A stretch of 64,000 bases of DNA from JANXLS01 sp035308565 (lineage in GTDB: Bacteria; Planctomycetota; SZUA-567; H5-PLA8), in contig DATGGK010000074.1 of NCBI GenBank assembly GCA_035308565.1, positions 1 to 64,000 of the forward strand, given 5' to 3'. Made by a program: the position numbers and the translations under genes. Shown here one piece after another: positions 16,395 to 27,192 of this stretch. The notes under the pieces were generated by a model. It ran no database searches. It saw nothing but the letters and a program-made list of their open reading frames with translations, and was not told where the DNA came from. Each line of letters starts with the position of its first letter. Position 1 is the stretch's first letter.

Positions 16395-19300
16395 ATGAAA
16401 TCCAGCTTCTCCCGTCATTGGCAGTTTCGCGCGTGCGCCGCTCTGGTGTTTGCTGGCATGCTTTCTCTCTGCGGAACGCTTCACGCCGCCACGGCGACTT
16501 GGACCGGCGCAAGCGCCTCCACCGCCAACTGGAGCGACACGGGAAATTGGCTCGGGGCGACGCCACCCTCCGCGAATGGCGATACGGTGGTCTTTGACAG
16601 CAACAGCACGGCGCAGCTCACCACCAACAATTTCGATCTGGCGTTCACGGGCTTGATCATCCAGATCAACGCCAGTTTCACGGGCGGCACCGTGACCATC
16701 AACGGAACCGGGCCGCTGAGTCCCGGGGCGATCACACTCTCCAGCACCGCGCTCTCGACCTTGAACTTAAATCTGCCCGTATCGGTCGCGGCCGCGCAGA
16801 ATTGGACCCTCAACGGAAATACGCTCACCAGCACAACAACGGGGACCATCAGCGCCACCGCCGGACTGAGCATCATTGGCTCCGCCGCCAATACGGCGAC
16901 CCTGGCAGGCGCAATCACGCTGACCGGCAGCACGCTGACGGTCACGGGCACCGTCGCCGCCTCCACCGTCACGCTGAATGGAGCCATTGGCGGCAGCGGC
17001 GCGCTCACGCTCAGCACCACAAACCTGGGCACGGTTGTGCTGGGCGCGGCGGCGAATTCCTACACCGGCGCGACCACGATCAGCAGCGGCGTGCTCTCAA
17101 TTTCCAACGTCGCGCAATTGAACTCGACGTCCTCGATTGCTCTCGCCGGCCAAAGCGCCGCCAATTTCGCGGAATTGCTGTATACCGCCGCAACCACCGG
17201 CACCCTGACCCGCTCCATTGCGCTCGGCCCCGTGACGAATTCAAACTTCGTCAGCGTGAACACGGCAGGCGGAATCCTCATTTCGAACGGCAACATCACT
17301 GGCGGCGTGGCGGGAAATGTGTGTCTGAACGTCATCGGCGCGGGCATTTTCTCCGTTGAAAATCCTTCGCATACCAGCAATACGTTCCTGGGCAACGTCA
17401 CCGTTGACAGCGGCGGCGGCCTGCGCGTCGTGGGCGACAACAACGGCTTCTCCGGCGATCCCGTCCTGCTCGGCCCGGGCGCAAAGACGATTACGCTGCA
17501 GAACGGCGGGCGACTGATTCCCCTCACCACGCAGATCGACTTGACCGCGGCAAATACGAAGCTTATTTCAATCGGAACCGGCGGCGGCACGATCGACATT
17601 TCCTCCGCGGGCGTGATTTTCAACGATAACTCGCAATTGGCCGGTACGGGCTTGCTGACGATCAAAGGAAACGGCGGCCCGGCGCAAGTCGGTCTTGGAA
17701 ACTCCGGCGGCATTGCAAACACGGTCAACAGCCAGAGCGGCGGCATCACCGTCGACAATGCGACCGTCAATCTTGTCGCGCAAGGCAGCGGCGATCCCAC
17801 TTTCCTGGGCACAGGCGCCAAAACGGTCACCTTGCAGAACGGCGGACGACTGCTGGTCAACTCCGCCATTGCCGGCACCACCACCGCCAGTTTCTCTACC
17901 GGCACAAAGGTACTGGCATTTGGAAACGGCGGCGGAATTCTCGAAGTGGGGACGGGCTTTCAGTTCACCTCGGCTTTTGCCGGTCAAGTGGCTGCCGGCA
18001 CGGGAGGAACGGCGACCATCCGGGGCGCGGGAAGCGTCACCTGGGGCAGCACAACCGCGGGCACGACCGCTATTTTGCACACAGGTCCCGTCGTGATCGA
18101 CGGCGGCACGCTGAACGTCGTCGTACAAGGCAGCGCGGACCCGACCAATTTGGGTTCCGGCGTTAAAACAGTGACCATTCAAAACGCCGGGAAACTGCAA
18201 CTGACCGCCGGCTCCGGAGCGAATACAAATTTCGACCCGAACGGCGGCACCAAATCGTTTGTGATCGGCACCGGCGGCGGCACCATCGAAGTGGCAAGCG
18301 GGTTCACCTGCACGTTCAACGATGCGAATCAATTGTCCGGCTCCGGTGCGCTCACCAAGATTGGCGCCGGCACGCTGACCTTGGGCACTCAAACGGTCGG
18401 CTACGGCGGAGCCACCGGGTACACCGGCGGGCAGCTCAACCTTTCGGCTGGAATTCTGAATCTGGCCAACATTCAGGGCGCTGGCGGCGGCGCCGGCGGA
18501 ACCGCGGCGGCAATCGCTATGGGCGCCGGTTCTCAGCTCAATTTGCGCGACGATAACGCGGAGACCTTTCCCAATGCGCTGACAGTGAATGGAAACGCGA
18601 CCATCGACGTCAATCGCAACGGTTCAACCTCAACCAATTTGACCCTCACCGTGCCCAGCCTTTCGGTGGGAGCGTTCAATCTGACCGTGAGCGGCGGCAA
18701 CGGCTATTCGCTCTCGGTTGGTCCAACGACGCTCACGGGCAGCGCCGCGCTTGCCAATTCCGTTCCCGTTTTTATCACCGGCGCGCTGAGCGGCACCGGC
18801 TTCACCTTGTCCAAGAGCGGCACGGGCGCGCTCATTGTGGACGGCGTGGAGGCGCCCACTGGGCCCGCGTTGAATGTCAGCGCCGGAACCTTGAGCGGCA
18901 TTGGAACGTTGACCGGCGCGGTCTCAATCGGCGCCGCGGCGCTTCTGGCGCCGGGCGATGTGAACTCCGCGGGCGTCAACCAGATCGGCACGCTGGCCCT
19001 CAGCGGCGGCGTGACCTCCGCAAACGGCTGCCAGCTCGGCTATCAATTGGGCACCAGCAGCGATTTGATCGATGCCGGCGCCTCGAATGTCACCATGGCG
19101 GGCGCCCTCAATGCCAGCGCCGCCACCGGTTTCGCCGCGGGTACGACCTACCATTTGTTGCAGACCACCGGAACCATCACCAATAATCTCACGGTCGGTT
19201 CGCTGCCTCCAAACACCGCAGGATTTATTGTGGTCACGGCGGGCACGCCCAATACCCTGGACTTGGTCACCGCCACGACCACCACGTTCACCTGGAATGG

Positions 19301-22300
19301 TCTGGCGGGCGACGGCGAGTGGACCACGAATGGAAATTGGGTAGGCGGCGTCGCGCCGCCGGTTTCGCCGAACTCGGCGACCGCGATTCTCGTTTTCCCC
19401 GCCGGCGCGCCGCTGACGACCCACAACGGCTATGCCGCCGACACGACCTTCAATACCGTCGGCTTCGCGGACAATTACACCGTCACTGGCAATCGCCTTC
19501 AACTCAATTCCGCCGGCAGCGCAATTACGGCCAACGGCGGCGCAACCAATTTGAACATCGATTTGCTTGTCGGGCAATCCGGTGGAACCATCACGCTCAC
19601 GGCGGGCACTTTGACGATCGGAACCGCCGGAAACGTGATTTCCAACAATGCCCTGAATGGCACCGTCTTCACTGTCGGGGGCACGACAGGCACGACCTGC
19701 ACCATCAATAGCACCATCACGGGAAGCGGCAACGTGACGGCCTCGACCGGCGGCACATTGGCTCTAACCTCCGCGAATAGTTCATATACCGGCATCACCA
19801 CAGTCGGCGCGGGTGCGACGCTTAATGCGGCTGTGTTGGCGGCTGGGTTGTCCAACAGCAGCATCGGCGCGTCGAGCAACGTTGCCGGGAACCTCGTGCT
19901 CAGTGGCGGCACATTGGTTTACACCGGCAGCACGGCCGCCACAACGGACCGCAGTTTTACGCTCACCGCCCCCTCTTCGATCGGCGTTCAAACGTCCGCG
20001 GCCGTGCTCACGCTTACCGGCAGCAACACGGGCGCCCAAACGCTGACAAAAACCGGATCGGGTACCCTGGTTCTCGGAGGAATCGCGGACAATCCTTCGC
20101 TGTCGGCGACCGTCAGCGCCGGTACGCTCAGTCTGGCCAAGACCAGCAGCGCCACGGTCCATGCCATTGGCAGCAGCAGCCTGACGGTGAACAGCGGCGG
20201 CATCTTGCAACTTGGCGGAACCGGCGGCGACCAGATTGCCGCGGGCGTCAACGTCGTCGTCAGCACCGGCGGCACCTTCGATCTCAACGGTTTGACTGAA
20301 AGCTTCAATCAATTGAACGGCGGCGGGACGATCACCAGCACGCTGGCCGCCACCCCCGCAACGCTGACCGTGGGACAGAACAACGGTTCGGATACGTTCT
20401 CCGGAGTGATTCAAAACGGCGCGGGCACCGTTAACTTGGTCAAGGCCGGCACCGGCACTCAAACGCTCTCCGGCGCCAGCACGTATACCGGCAGCACCAC
20501 GATCAACGCCGGCACGCTGGCCCTCAGCACCGCTTCCAACCGCCTTCCCCTTGGCACGACCGTGGTCTTTGGCGGCACAGCCACGCTGGACTTGGGAAAC
20601 AATCCGCAGACCGTCGCGGGTCTCACGATCAGCAACGTCAGCCTCACGGCGACGTTGGCCAACGCGCCGGTGGCGGCGCCGTTGACCACGCCGCTGATCA
20701 CGTTCGCGGGCAATCTCGGAGCCACTTCAACGCTGACGGGCGGCACCATTTCCATCGGCGGCGGCACGATCGACGCGTCCGGCTTCGGGACCGTCGCCAA
20801 TGTGATCGAAACTGTCGCGTCCACGCTGATCGGAAGCGGCGGCGTGACGATCAAATCCTTCGGCGACGTCAGCGACGTCAGCGGCGGCAATTCGGTTTTC
20901 AATCTCACCGGCGTGAACACATTCACCGGCACCGTCACAATCCAATCCGGCCTGGTGGCCTTCAATTCGGACGCGAGCTTTGGCGACCCGGGCAACACCA
21001 TTTCGCTGGCGGGCGGCGGCCTGCTGGCGACAGCGACGATCATCATGCCTGCCACGCGCCAGATCAACCTGGCCGGCGCGAGCGACGCGTACTTCCGCGC
21101 CTATGGCGGCCAGGTCCTCACGATACTGGGCCCTGTGGGCGGGACGGGAAATTTGCGCAAGACCGACCAGGGCATTGTGCTCTTGGCCGGAATCAATACC
21201 TACAGCGGCACGACCTTGGTTAACAACGGCACCGTTCAAGTCGGCGGCCTGGGCGGAACATTCAGGTACTACAAGTTTCAGCAGACGGCTTTGCGCGGCC
21301 TCAGCGCCCCCGGCGTGCCGGCGACTCCCAATTCGATTCAAATGACCGAATTGACGCTGTTCGACCTCGGCTCACGCCTGACCGCCGTCACGGCGACAAA
21401 CCCCTTGGGCACGTTTCCGTTGAACAACGGAGTGCAAAATCCCTCGGGCGAAGGGCCGCTGCAAGGCATCGACAATAACACCGCCACCAAATGGCTGGAC
21501 TTCACCCGCGGTCCCTTGATTCTGGATATGGGAAGTTCCGTGGCGATCGATTCCTACAATTTTACAACAGGCAACGATTCTCCGGAGCGCGATCCGATCA
21601 GTTGGGTTTTATCCGGCAGCAACGACAATGTGAATTTCATGCCCATCGACGTGCGCTTCAATCAAAACATCACCTTCACCCGCATCGCGGTCACGCAAAA
21701 TTTCGCTCCCACGTTTGCGCCCGCCGGATTGAATAATTTGGCGGCGGCGAACGCGGTGAGCGCGGTGAGCGGGGCGACGGCGATGTTCATCAACAACCAG
21801 ACCATCGGCTCGCTCAACGGCGTCGCTGGAAGCAACGCCTCGCTGCTGGGCGGCATTCTTACGTTGGGCGATGCCACTAATCCGACGTTTTCCGGCACAA
21901 TTTCGGGCACGGGAAGCATTGTGAAGAACGGAAGCGGCAACATGACGATCTCCGGCGGCAACACGTTTACAGGCGGGATCACAATCAACACGGGCACGAT
22001 TACCACAGCCGCTGGCTCGACCCCATCGGCGCTCAATACGCCGCTCGGCTCCGGAAATGTCACACTTAATGGCGGAACATTGTCATTGGGCGTGCAGGGC
22101 GTTGTCGGTCAGAGCCTCCTCACCTCCACGGGTTGGAATGCGGACGTCGTGCGCGCGGTGAGTGACGCCAACGTCAGCCCCTGGGGCACGACCGACGACG
22201 TGGACAGCGCCGGCGCACTCCCGCATACCGGCTATTTCTTCTACGAACACGGCGCCGTCGGAGCCACTCAGACCGGTCTTCCGAACGGGGGATTTTTTAC

Positions 22301-25300
22301 CAGCAGCTCTTCCGGCATTGCGTATCAATTGCAGTCGTATACGGCCAACAACGTCTTGCGCACGGTGAGCGGCACGCCGCAAACGTTAACGGTCTCCAAC
22401 GGAGCGAATTTATACTCGATCCACATTTTGGACATGGGCGGCGGCGGCGCGGCCAGTTACAGCGCCTTGTTGACGTACAGTGACCTGTCCACGACGAACT
22501 TCACTGGCTTGAGCGCCCCAGACTGGTTCAACGACACACCGGCATTCGCACTCGGCGATGTGGGTCGGCAATCCAGAGGTAGTGGCGCAGTTCAATCGAA
22601 TTCCCCAAATCCGAGATTGTTCGAGGTCGTCCTTACTCTCAGTGCCGCCGATTCGCTCAAGACGCTCAGTTCGATCACCTTTACGAACACCGCGTCTGTA
22701 CTGGATGTGTTTGCCATCACCGCTGTGGCACAAATCGCATACCCAAACAACATTATCGTAAACGCCAATTCGACCATTAACGTGACAAATGTTCCGTCGG
22801 CTCAGATCTCCGGAACGATGACGTTGGGCACGAACACTCTGTTTGTCACTGGCGGCAGCGTCACCGTCGGCGGCACGACCCTGACCGGAAACCCGACGTT
22901 CGACGCCGCCAGCGGCGCCGCACTTAGTCTCGGCGCCGTCACCGACGGCGGCACCGCGCGCACCATCAACAAGAACAACTCCGGCGGCTTGACCTTCTCC
23001 GCCGCGGCCACGAGCCTGATTAACGGCACACTGGTAAACGTCAACGGCGGCACGCTGAATTCGAATGTAGCGTCGGCGCTCGGAACGCTTGCAAACGTGA
23101 CGCTCGCCGCCGGCGCGACCGGAGCCATTAACGCCAATCAAACCTTCGGCGCGCTCAATGGCGCCGCCACCTCGAGCTTCAATTTGAACGCCCACACGCT
23201 TACCGTCGGCAGCACCAACAACTTAAGCAGCACATTCAGCGGCGCGATCGCCGACGGGACCACGGCGGGAAATCTGATCAAAGCCGGCACCGGAACGCTC
23301 ACGCTCAGCGGCGCCAATACGTACACAGGCACCACAGAAGTAGCGGCCGGACGGCTGCAAATGAATGGCTCGCTGCCCGCTGGCGGAGGCATCACGACAG
23401 TGGACTCCGGCGCGACTCTGGGCGGCACGGGAAGCATCCAAGCCCTCGTTTCAAATGGAACCGTCGCTCCGGGAACCGTTGCGGCGGTCGGGACATTAGC
23501 CGCGAGCGGCGGGACGTTCAATTCCGGTTCGACGCTGGCCATTCGTATTCCGTCGCTCAGCGCCGGGCAATTCGATCTGCTGAACATGAGCGGTGGAACC
23601 GGAACCAACTTGACGATCGGCTCCGGTGCGGTCTTGCAACTGGACCTCACGAGTTTGCCGGCGGCATCGAGCGGCGAAATTGCAGTAGTGACCGACGTCG
23701 CAGGCTCGGGTGTGGCCTTTACGCCCTCATTCATCAACGGCGCCTCGAATCCGACGCACACCGTTTCCTACAGAAACACCGGAACGCCCCACGCGGTGCT
23801 GGTGGCGTTTGGCGGAACCACTCCCACGCCGGTCAAGCTCGATGGATTGAGCGCAAACGCCGACGGCGCCGGCGTCCTGCTGAGTTGGAACGCCATCTCG
23901 GAATTGCAAAACGCCGGCTTCAATCTCTATCGGCGCAAAGTAGAACGGAGCTCCCGCTCCGTTCAAATGGAGGAACTCCATTCAACTTGGACGCGCGTAA
24001 ACCCCGCCTTGATTGCCGGCCGCATCACCAGTCCCGATTTCAAGACCTACCGCTTCTACGATTGGAACGAACCGGGCGCTTACGAATACAAACTTGAAAG
24101 CGTGAGCATCGCCGGCGCGACCGAACTCTGCGCGCCCCTTGCCGGACCGGTGACTATCGATCTTTCGACCGCCGCGCTAAGCGATCAGGGCTTGGACAGC
24201 GCAGTTTCGAGCATCGCACTCGCCGGCGATACCGCGCGCGGGGCGGCGTTGAGCGCAAAGTTCGCCCCAGAGCCGCGCACGTCAGCAAGCGGCAACGAGC
24301 CGCGGCCGCAAGGGAGCGGTTTGAATTCCGATGCAAACTCCGCCACCCCCGCGCTGGCGTTCGACGCACACGGCAAGCTTGCCATGCCCGCAGCGAGCAT
24401 TCGCGAACTCAGCAGGGACAGCGTGCCTTCGAATAGCGTGGCTCCGGTTGCGACAAATTCATCGGCCGCGCAGCAGACGGGAGCCGCTGTCCCACCCAGC
24501 GCCGCCGTAGCGGCGCGCTGGTTCAGCGCCAGCGTGAGCAAGGCCGGCAGTTACACCGGCGCGAAAATTGTCTACAGCACGCCGGGCGTCCTGAAGATTC
24601 CGACAAGCATGTTGCCGGCGGGATTCAATCCCAATCACGTCAGCATCGCGCGCGAAGGCCGCGCGCAAACGGCGCTGGCGCTGGCCAGCGACGGATTGGT
24701 GTTGTTCGGCCAGGGCTATCAGGACGACTACACGGACAAAGACGCGATTTTTCTGCGCAATTCGAGCGCAGCCACACCGGCGGGACAGCTCTTGCACGCG
24801 CAAGGATTGTTCAGTGGAATCAAAACCGTGAATGTAGATTCGCCTGCGAGCGCGACGGCGAGTTACCACGACGTCTACTACGATTTCAACTATCGCCCGT
24901 ACTCGTTCCCGCCGTGGTTCTCGGGACAATACTTAACCGACGGCTCGACGCAGACGTTCAGTCTCGCCACGCCTAACGCCAGCAGCGGCGCGGCATCGCT
25001 CATCGTGAATTTGTGGAGCTTGACCGATGGCGGCGGCGTCACGCCGGACCACGCGCTGCAAGTGCTCGTCAACGGGCAGCCGGTCGGGCAAGCCACGTGG
25101 ACAAGCGAAAACACGATGATGCAGTTGAGTTTTGAAATCGCCAGCGGCATGCTCGTCAATGGCGCGAATCAAATCGACCTCGTGACGCCGGCGCTGGATG
25201 GCGTGAGCAACCAGCTCTCATTCCTGCATTCGATGACGATGAGCTACACCCAGCTGCTCGACGGATCGAAGCCGCTCCAAATCACAAACGCGGGCATTCA

Positions 25301-26633
25301 AACGAAGCTCTTCGAAGTCAGCCGCATGCCGAGCGCCGAGGCGTGGGTCGTGGATGCGCGCTATCCGGACCGCGCGGTGCTGGTCGCGTACGAAGCTCAA
25401 GCGCAAGCCGACGGCACGTACACGCTGCGCTTCAATGCGGCGGCGGGCGGCTCAGGACAATTCCTGGTGGTTCCGGCGGGCCAGGAGAATCTGCCGATCG
25501 CAATCAGCAAGCGCCAAGTCAAGCCGGCCGGCGCGGCGAGCTATCTGGCGGTGGGGCCGGGCCAATTCAGCGCCGGCGTTCAACCGCTCTTGACCTTGCA
25601 CGCGAAGGAAGGCCTGCGCGGCGCGTTCGTCGATCAGGAGCAGATTTTCGATTACTACAATTACGGGCGCTACGGCCCAGCGGCGATTCAAAGCGCGGTG
25701 CGTTCGGTGCGTCCGCAATTCCTGCTGCTGCTGGGCCGCACGACTTACGATTACCGCAACTACAGCGGTCTGAACGTCGATCCGCTCTGCCCGACGTTCC
25801 TGGTAAGCACGACGATGTGGGCGCAGGCGACGAGCGATTCGATGTTCGGCGACCTGGGCCGCGGCTATCCTGAAGTGGCCGTGGGCCGCTTGCCGGTCAA
25901 CAATGCGAGCGAATTGAGCGGCGCGTTGGCGCACGTGCTCAACAACAAGGCACTCTCCACCGGCTTCAGCCTGCACGCGGTGGCCGATCAGTTCGACGAA
26001 ACCGCCGGCGATTTCGCGAGCGAAGCCGATTCGATCGCGAGCGCTCATCCTGACGTGAATTGGCAGCGCAATTACCTCGGCGTCACATATCCAACCTCGC
26101 CGGAAGTGACCGCCGCCATGACCACCGCGGCCAACGGCGGCGCGGACATGTTGATGTACATCGGCCACGGAAACGCAGTGCGTTTGGGCAACGAAGTCCC
26201 GCGCATTTTGGACAACGACAAGGTTTCGGCGTGGACCGGAGACGCCGTCTTCCTGCAATCGACCTGCACCGCCAACTGGATGGCGAAAGACGAATCGGGC
26301 TACCAAAGCATCGCGATCCAGGCACTCACGCAGCCGCAAGGTGGGATCAGCGCAAGCATCGCCAGTTCGACGTACATGGCCTCGCAGAACGCAACCGCGT
26401 TCATGAACCAGTTGCTCTTAAACGCAAACGTCAGCGGCATGCGCTGGGGCACCGCCGTGCTGAAGACGCAGCAATGGGCCTCCGCCCAAGCCGGCACGTC
26501 GAGTTTCTACGCGGATTTGAGCACGACGGAGCAGATCTTCGGCGATCCGGCGATGCCAGTGCTGGCGCCGGCCGCGAAGAGCAATACGGGGTCTACGAAA
26601 ACAACGACAACTCCGGCGCAAGGGCAGTTCTAG
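16395..26633 (+). CDS. Giant secreted protein: beta-strand repeats plus gingipain-type C25 peptidase
   Basis: A 3412-residue protein. The signal peptide ends near residue 33 (LCGTLHA-ATATW). Residues 35-2450 are a long beta-helix-like region with at least eight autotransporter-associated beta-strand repeats (for example GTGTLTLSGANTYTGTTEV). A discoidin-like domain interrupts it at about 1622-1770 (TKWLDFTRGPLILDMG). A fibronectin-like module follows at about 2480-2590, then a low-complexity linker. From about 2720 the region aligns with its downstream paralogue. The C25 domain occupies about 3080-3390, with His3258 (MYIGHGN) and Cys3291 (QSTCTANW). Their 33-residue spacing equals that of gingipain RgpB (His211/Cys244). 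There is no autotransporter barrel and no recognisable T9SS tail. Two palindrome families are translated inside it. It is likely a surface or extracellular Arg/Lys-type cysteine peptidase; specificity is unknown. Confidence 0.88.
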   Translation: MKSSFSRHWQFRACAALVFAGMLSLCGTLHAATATWTGASASTANWSDTGNWLGATPPSANGDTVVFDSNSTAQLTTNNFDLAFTGLIIQINASFTGGTVTINGTGPLSPGAITLSSTALSTLNLNLPVSVAAAQNWTLNGNTLTSTTTGTISATAGLSIIGSAANTATLAGAITLTGSTLTVTGTVAASTVTLNGAIGGSGALTLSTTNLGTVVLGAAANSYTGATTISSGVLSISNVAQLNSTSSIALAGQSAANFAELLYTAATTGTLTRSIALGPVTNSNFVSVNTAGGILISNGNITGGVAGNVCLNVIGAGIFSVENPSHTSNTFLGNVTVDSGGGLRVVGDNNGFSGDPVLLGPGAKTITLQNGGRLIPLTTQIDLTAANTKLISIGTGGGTIDISSAGVIFNDNSQLAGTGLLTIKGNGGPAQVGLGNSGGIANTVNSQSGGITVDNATVNLVAQGSGDPTFLGTGAKTVTLQNGGRLLVNSAIAGTTTASFSTGTKVLAFGNGGGILEVGTGFQFTSAFAGQVAAGTGGTATIRGAGSVTWGSTTAGTTAILHTGPVVIDGGTLNVVVQGSADPTNLGSGVKTVTIQNAGKLQLTAGSGANTNFDPNGGTKSFVIGTGGGTIEVASGFTCTFNDANQLSGSGALTKIGAGTLTLGTQTVGYGGATGYTGGQLNLSAGILNLANIQGAGGGAGGTAAAIAMGAGSQLNLRDDNAETFPNALTVNGNATIDVNRNGSTSTNLTLTVPSLSVGAFNLTVSGGNGYSLSVGPTTLTGSAALANSVPVFITGALSGTGFTLSKSGTGALIVDGVEAPTGPALNVSAGTLSGIGTLTGAVSIGAAALLAPGDVNSAGVNQIGTLALSGGVTSANGCQLGYQLGTSSDLIDAGASNVTMAGALNASAATGFAAGTTYHLLQTTGTITNNLTVGSLPPNTAGFIVVTAGTPNTLDLVTATTTTFTWNGLAGDGEWTTNGNWVGGVAPPVSPNSATAILVFPAGAPLTTHNGYAADTTFNTVGFADNYTVTGNRLQLNSAGSAITANGGATNLNIDLLVGQSGGTITLTAGTLTIGTAGNVISNNALNGTVFTVGGTTGTTCTINSTITGSGNVTASTGGTLALTSANSSYTGITTVGAGATLNAAVLAAGLSNSSIGASSNVAGNLVLSGGTLVYTGSTAATTDRSFTLTAPSSIGVQTSAAVLTLTGSNTGAQTLTKTGSGTLVLGGIADNPSLSATVSAGTLSLAKTSSATVHAIGSSSLTVNSGGILQLGGTGGDQIAAGVNVVVSTGGTFDLNGLTESFNQLNGGGTITSTLAATPATLTVGQNNGSDTFSGVIQNGAGTVNLVKAGTGTQTLSGASTYTGSTTINAGTLALSTASNRLPLGTTVVFGGTATLDLGNNPQTVAGLTISNVSLTATLANAPVAAPLTTPLITFAGNLGATSTLTGGTISIGGGTIDASGFGTVANVIETVASTLIGSGGVTIKSFGDVSDVSGGNSVFNLTGVNTFTGTVTIQSGLVAFNSDASFGDPGNTISLAGGGLLATATIIMPATRQINLAGASDAYFRAYGGQVLTILGPVGGTGNLRKTDQGIVLLAGINTYSGTTLVNNGTVQVGGLGGTFRYYKFQQTALRGLSAPGVPATPNSIQMTELTLFDLGSRLTAVTATNPLGTFPLNNGVQNPSGEGPLQGIDNNTATKWLDFTRGPLILDMGSSVAIDSYNFTTGNDSPERDPISWVLSGSNDNVNFMPIDVRFNQNITFTRIAVTQNFAPTFAPAGLNNLAAANAVSAVSGATAMFINNQTIGSLNGVAGSNASLLGGILTLGDATNPTFSGTISGTGSIVKNGSGNMTISGGNTFTGGITINTGTITTAAGSTPSALNTPLGSGNVTLNGGTLSLGVQGVVGQSLLTSTGWNADVVRAVSDANVSPWGTTDDVDSAGALPHTGYFFYEHGAVGATQTGLPNGGFFTSSSSGIAYQLQSYTANNVLRTVSGTPQTLTVSNGANLYSIHILDMGGGGAASYSALLTYSDLSTTNFTGLSAPDWFNDTPAFALGDVGRQSRGSGAVQSNSPNPRLFEVVLTLSAADSLKTLSSITFTNTASVLDVFAITAVAQIAYPNNIIVNANSTINVTNVPSAQISGTMTLGTNTLFVTGGSVTVGGTTLTGNPTFDAASGAALSLGAVTDGGTARTINKNNSGGLTFSAAATSLINGTLVNVNGGTLNSNVASALGTLANVTLAAGATGAINANQTFGALNGAATSSFNLNAHTLTVGSTNNLSSTFSGAIADGTTAGNLIKAGTGTLTLSGANTYTGTTEVAAGRLQMNGSLPAGGGITTVDSGATLGGTGSIQALVSNGTVAPGTVAAVGTLAASGGTFNSGSTLAIRIPSLSAGQFDLLNMSGGTGTNLTIGSGAVLQLDLTSLPAASSGEIAVVTDVAGSGVAFTPSFINGASNPTHTVSYRNTGTPHAVLVAFGGTTPTPVKLDGLSANADGAGVLLSWNAISELQNAGFNLYRRKVERSSRSVQMEELHSTWTRVNPALIAGRITSPDFKTYRFYDWNEPGAYEYKLESVSIAGATELCAPLAGPVTIDLSTAALSDQGLDSAVSSIALAGDTARGAALSAKFAPEPRTSASGNEPRPQGSGLNSDANSATPALAFDAHGKLAMPAASIRELSRDSVPSNSVAPVATNSSAAQQTGAAVPPSAAVAARWFSASVSKAGSYTGAKIVYSTPGVLKIPTSMLPAGFNPNHVSIAREGRAQTALALASDGLVLFGQGYQDDYTDKDAIFLRNSSAATPAGQLLHAQGLFSGIKTVNVDSPASATASYHDVYYDFNYRPYSFPPWFSGQYLTDGSTQTFSLATPNASSGAASLIVNLWSLTDGGGVTPDHALQVLVNGQPVGQATWTSENTMMQLSFEIASGMLVNGANQIDLVTPALDGVSNQLSFLHSMTMSYTQLLDGSKPLQITNAGIQTKLFEVSRMPSAEAWVVDARYPDRAVLVAYEAQAQADGTYTLRFNAAAGGSGQFLVVPAGQENLPIAISKRQVKPAGAASYLAVGPGQFSAGVQPLLTLHAKEGLRGAFVDQEQIFDYYNYGRYGPAAIQSAVRSVRPQFLLLLGRTTYDYRNYSGLNVDPLCPTFLVSTTMWAQATSDSMFGDLGRGYPEVAVGRLPVNNASELSGALAHVLNNKALSTGFSLHAVADQFDETAGDFASEADSIASAHPDVNWQRNYLGVTYPTSPEVTAAMTTAANGGADMLMYIGHGNAVRLGNEVPRILDNDKVSAWTGDAVFLQSTCTANWMAKDESGYQSIAIQALTQPQGGISASIASSTYMASQNATAFMNQLLLNANVSGMRWGTAVLKTQQWASAQAGTSSFYADLSTTEQIFGDPAMPVLAPAAKSNTGSTKTTTTPAQGQF
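23943..23982 (+). repeat. R5 double palindrome in coding sequence
   Basis: Two adjacent palindromes (GGAGCTCCCGCTCC core and AATGGAGGAACTCCATT), translated as VERSSRSVQMEELHS between the conserved YRRK and TWTRVNP. The paralogue carries an R4 element at this same site. Confidence 0.8.
24267..24319 (+). repeat. Full-length R4 element in coding sequence
   Basis: A 53-bp element with two half-palindromes (AGAGCCGCGCACGTCAG and GAGCCGCGGCCGCAAGGGAG), translated as PEPRTSASGNEPRPQGSG. It closely matches the intergenic copy at 45647-45700. Confidence 0.85.
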
Positions 26634-26717
<84 letters not shown>

Positions 26718-26739
26718 TCTTTTACGGAACGGGAGAAAC

Positions 26740-27093
26740 ATGAGCGTTACATGGAAACGAGCGAATGGCTTGGTCTGGGAAGAAGTCGGTACGGAAATGC
26801 TGATCGTCCAACCTCACTCTGGCGCGCGCTGGCTGTTGAACGCGGCGGCATCGGCAATCTGGAAAATATGCGATGGGAACGGAACGGGAACTCCGTTCCA
26901 CAATGAAATCGCGCGCTTCTGCGAAAAGCTCGCTGACGCGGGCTTGCTGCAAGCCGCGCCACGCGGGCGCTTGGTTGCGATTCCGTGCGCAATGACCGTC
27001 CAGCGATCAAATGCGCCCGCCTTTCGTGCGCTGGGTTTGACCAGCGGCCCGCGGCGGCGGCCAAGTCCGCGCGGGAACAGCGGGCCGGGTTGA
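26740..27093 (+). CDS. PqqD-like (RRE-fold) small protein
   Basis: A 117-aa protein preceded by GGGAGAAAC and ATG. The pattern IVQPHSGARWLLNAAASAIWKICDG, then FCEKLADAGLL, matches PqqD/HPr-rel-A chaperones, which bind leader peptides through a winged-helix RRE fold (typical order: sequence with small polar turn, LN...A..IW..LDG, ...L...GLL). Between the IWKICDG helix and the IARFCEKL helix sits a palindrome-encoded insert (GNGTGTPFHNE, 26877-26899). The C-terminal third is basic and Pro/Arg-rich. It lies between two C25 peptidase genes on the same strand, with 106 and 99 bp gaps. I infer that it could recognise a peptide handled by this locus, but no radical SAM or precursor gene is seen. Confidence 0.65.
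   Translation: MSVTWKRANGLVWEEVGTEMLIVQPHSGARWLLNAAASAIWKICDGNGTGTPFHNEIARFCEKLADAGLLQAAPRGRLVAIPCAMTVQRSNAPAFRALGLTSGPRRRPSPRGNSGPG
26877..26899 (+). repeat. R5-like palindrome in PqqD-like gene
   Basis: Arms GGAACGGA and TCCGTTCC around a short loop, translated in frame as NGTGTPF. Confidence 0.65.
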
Positions 27094-27180
27094 TTCACAT
27101 TGAATTGTTGGCGACAGATTGAAGGAAATCCGTTTGCGGCGTATGCCCATGCAAGAAATCTGGGCATTGGGTCAAAACGT

Positions 27181-27189
27181 AAGGGAGGT
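27181..27189 (+). promoter_or_regulatory. Ribosome binding site of the 2592-aa gene
   Basis: AAGGGAGGT lies three bases before the A of CATG 27192, placing the start at ATG 27193 (MIGHFYRF). Confidence 0.7.
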
Positions 27190-27192
27190 CAC

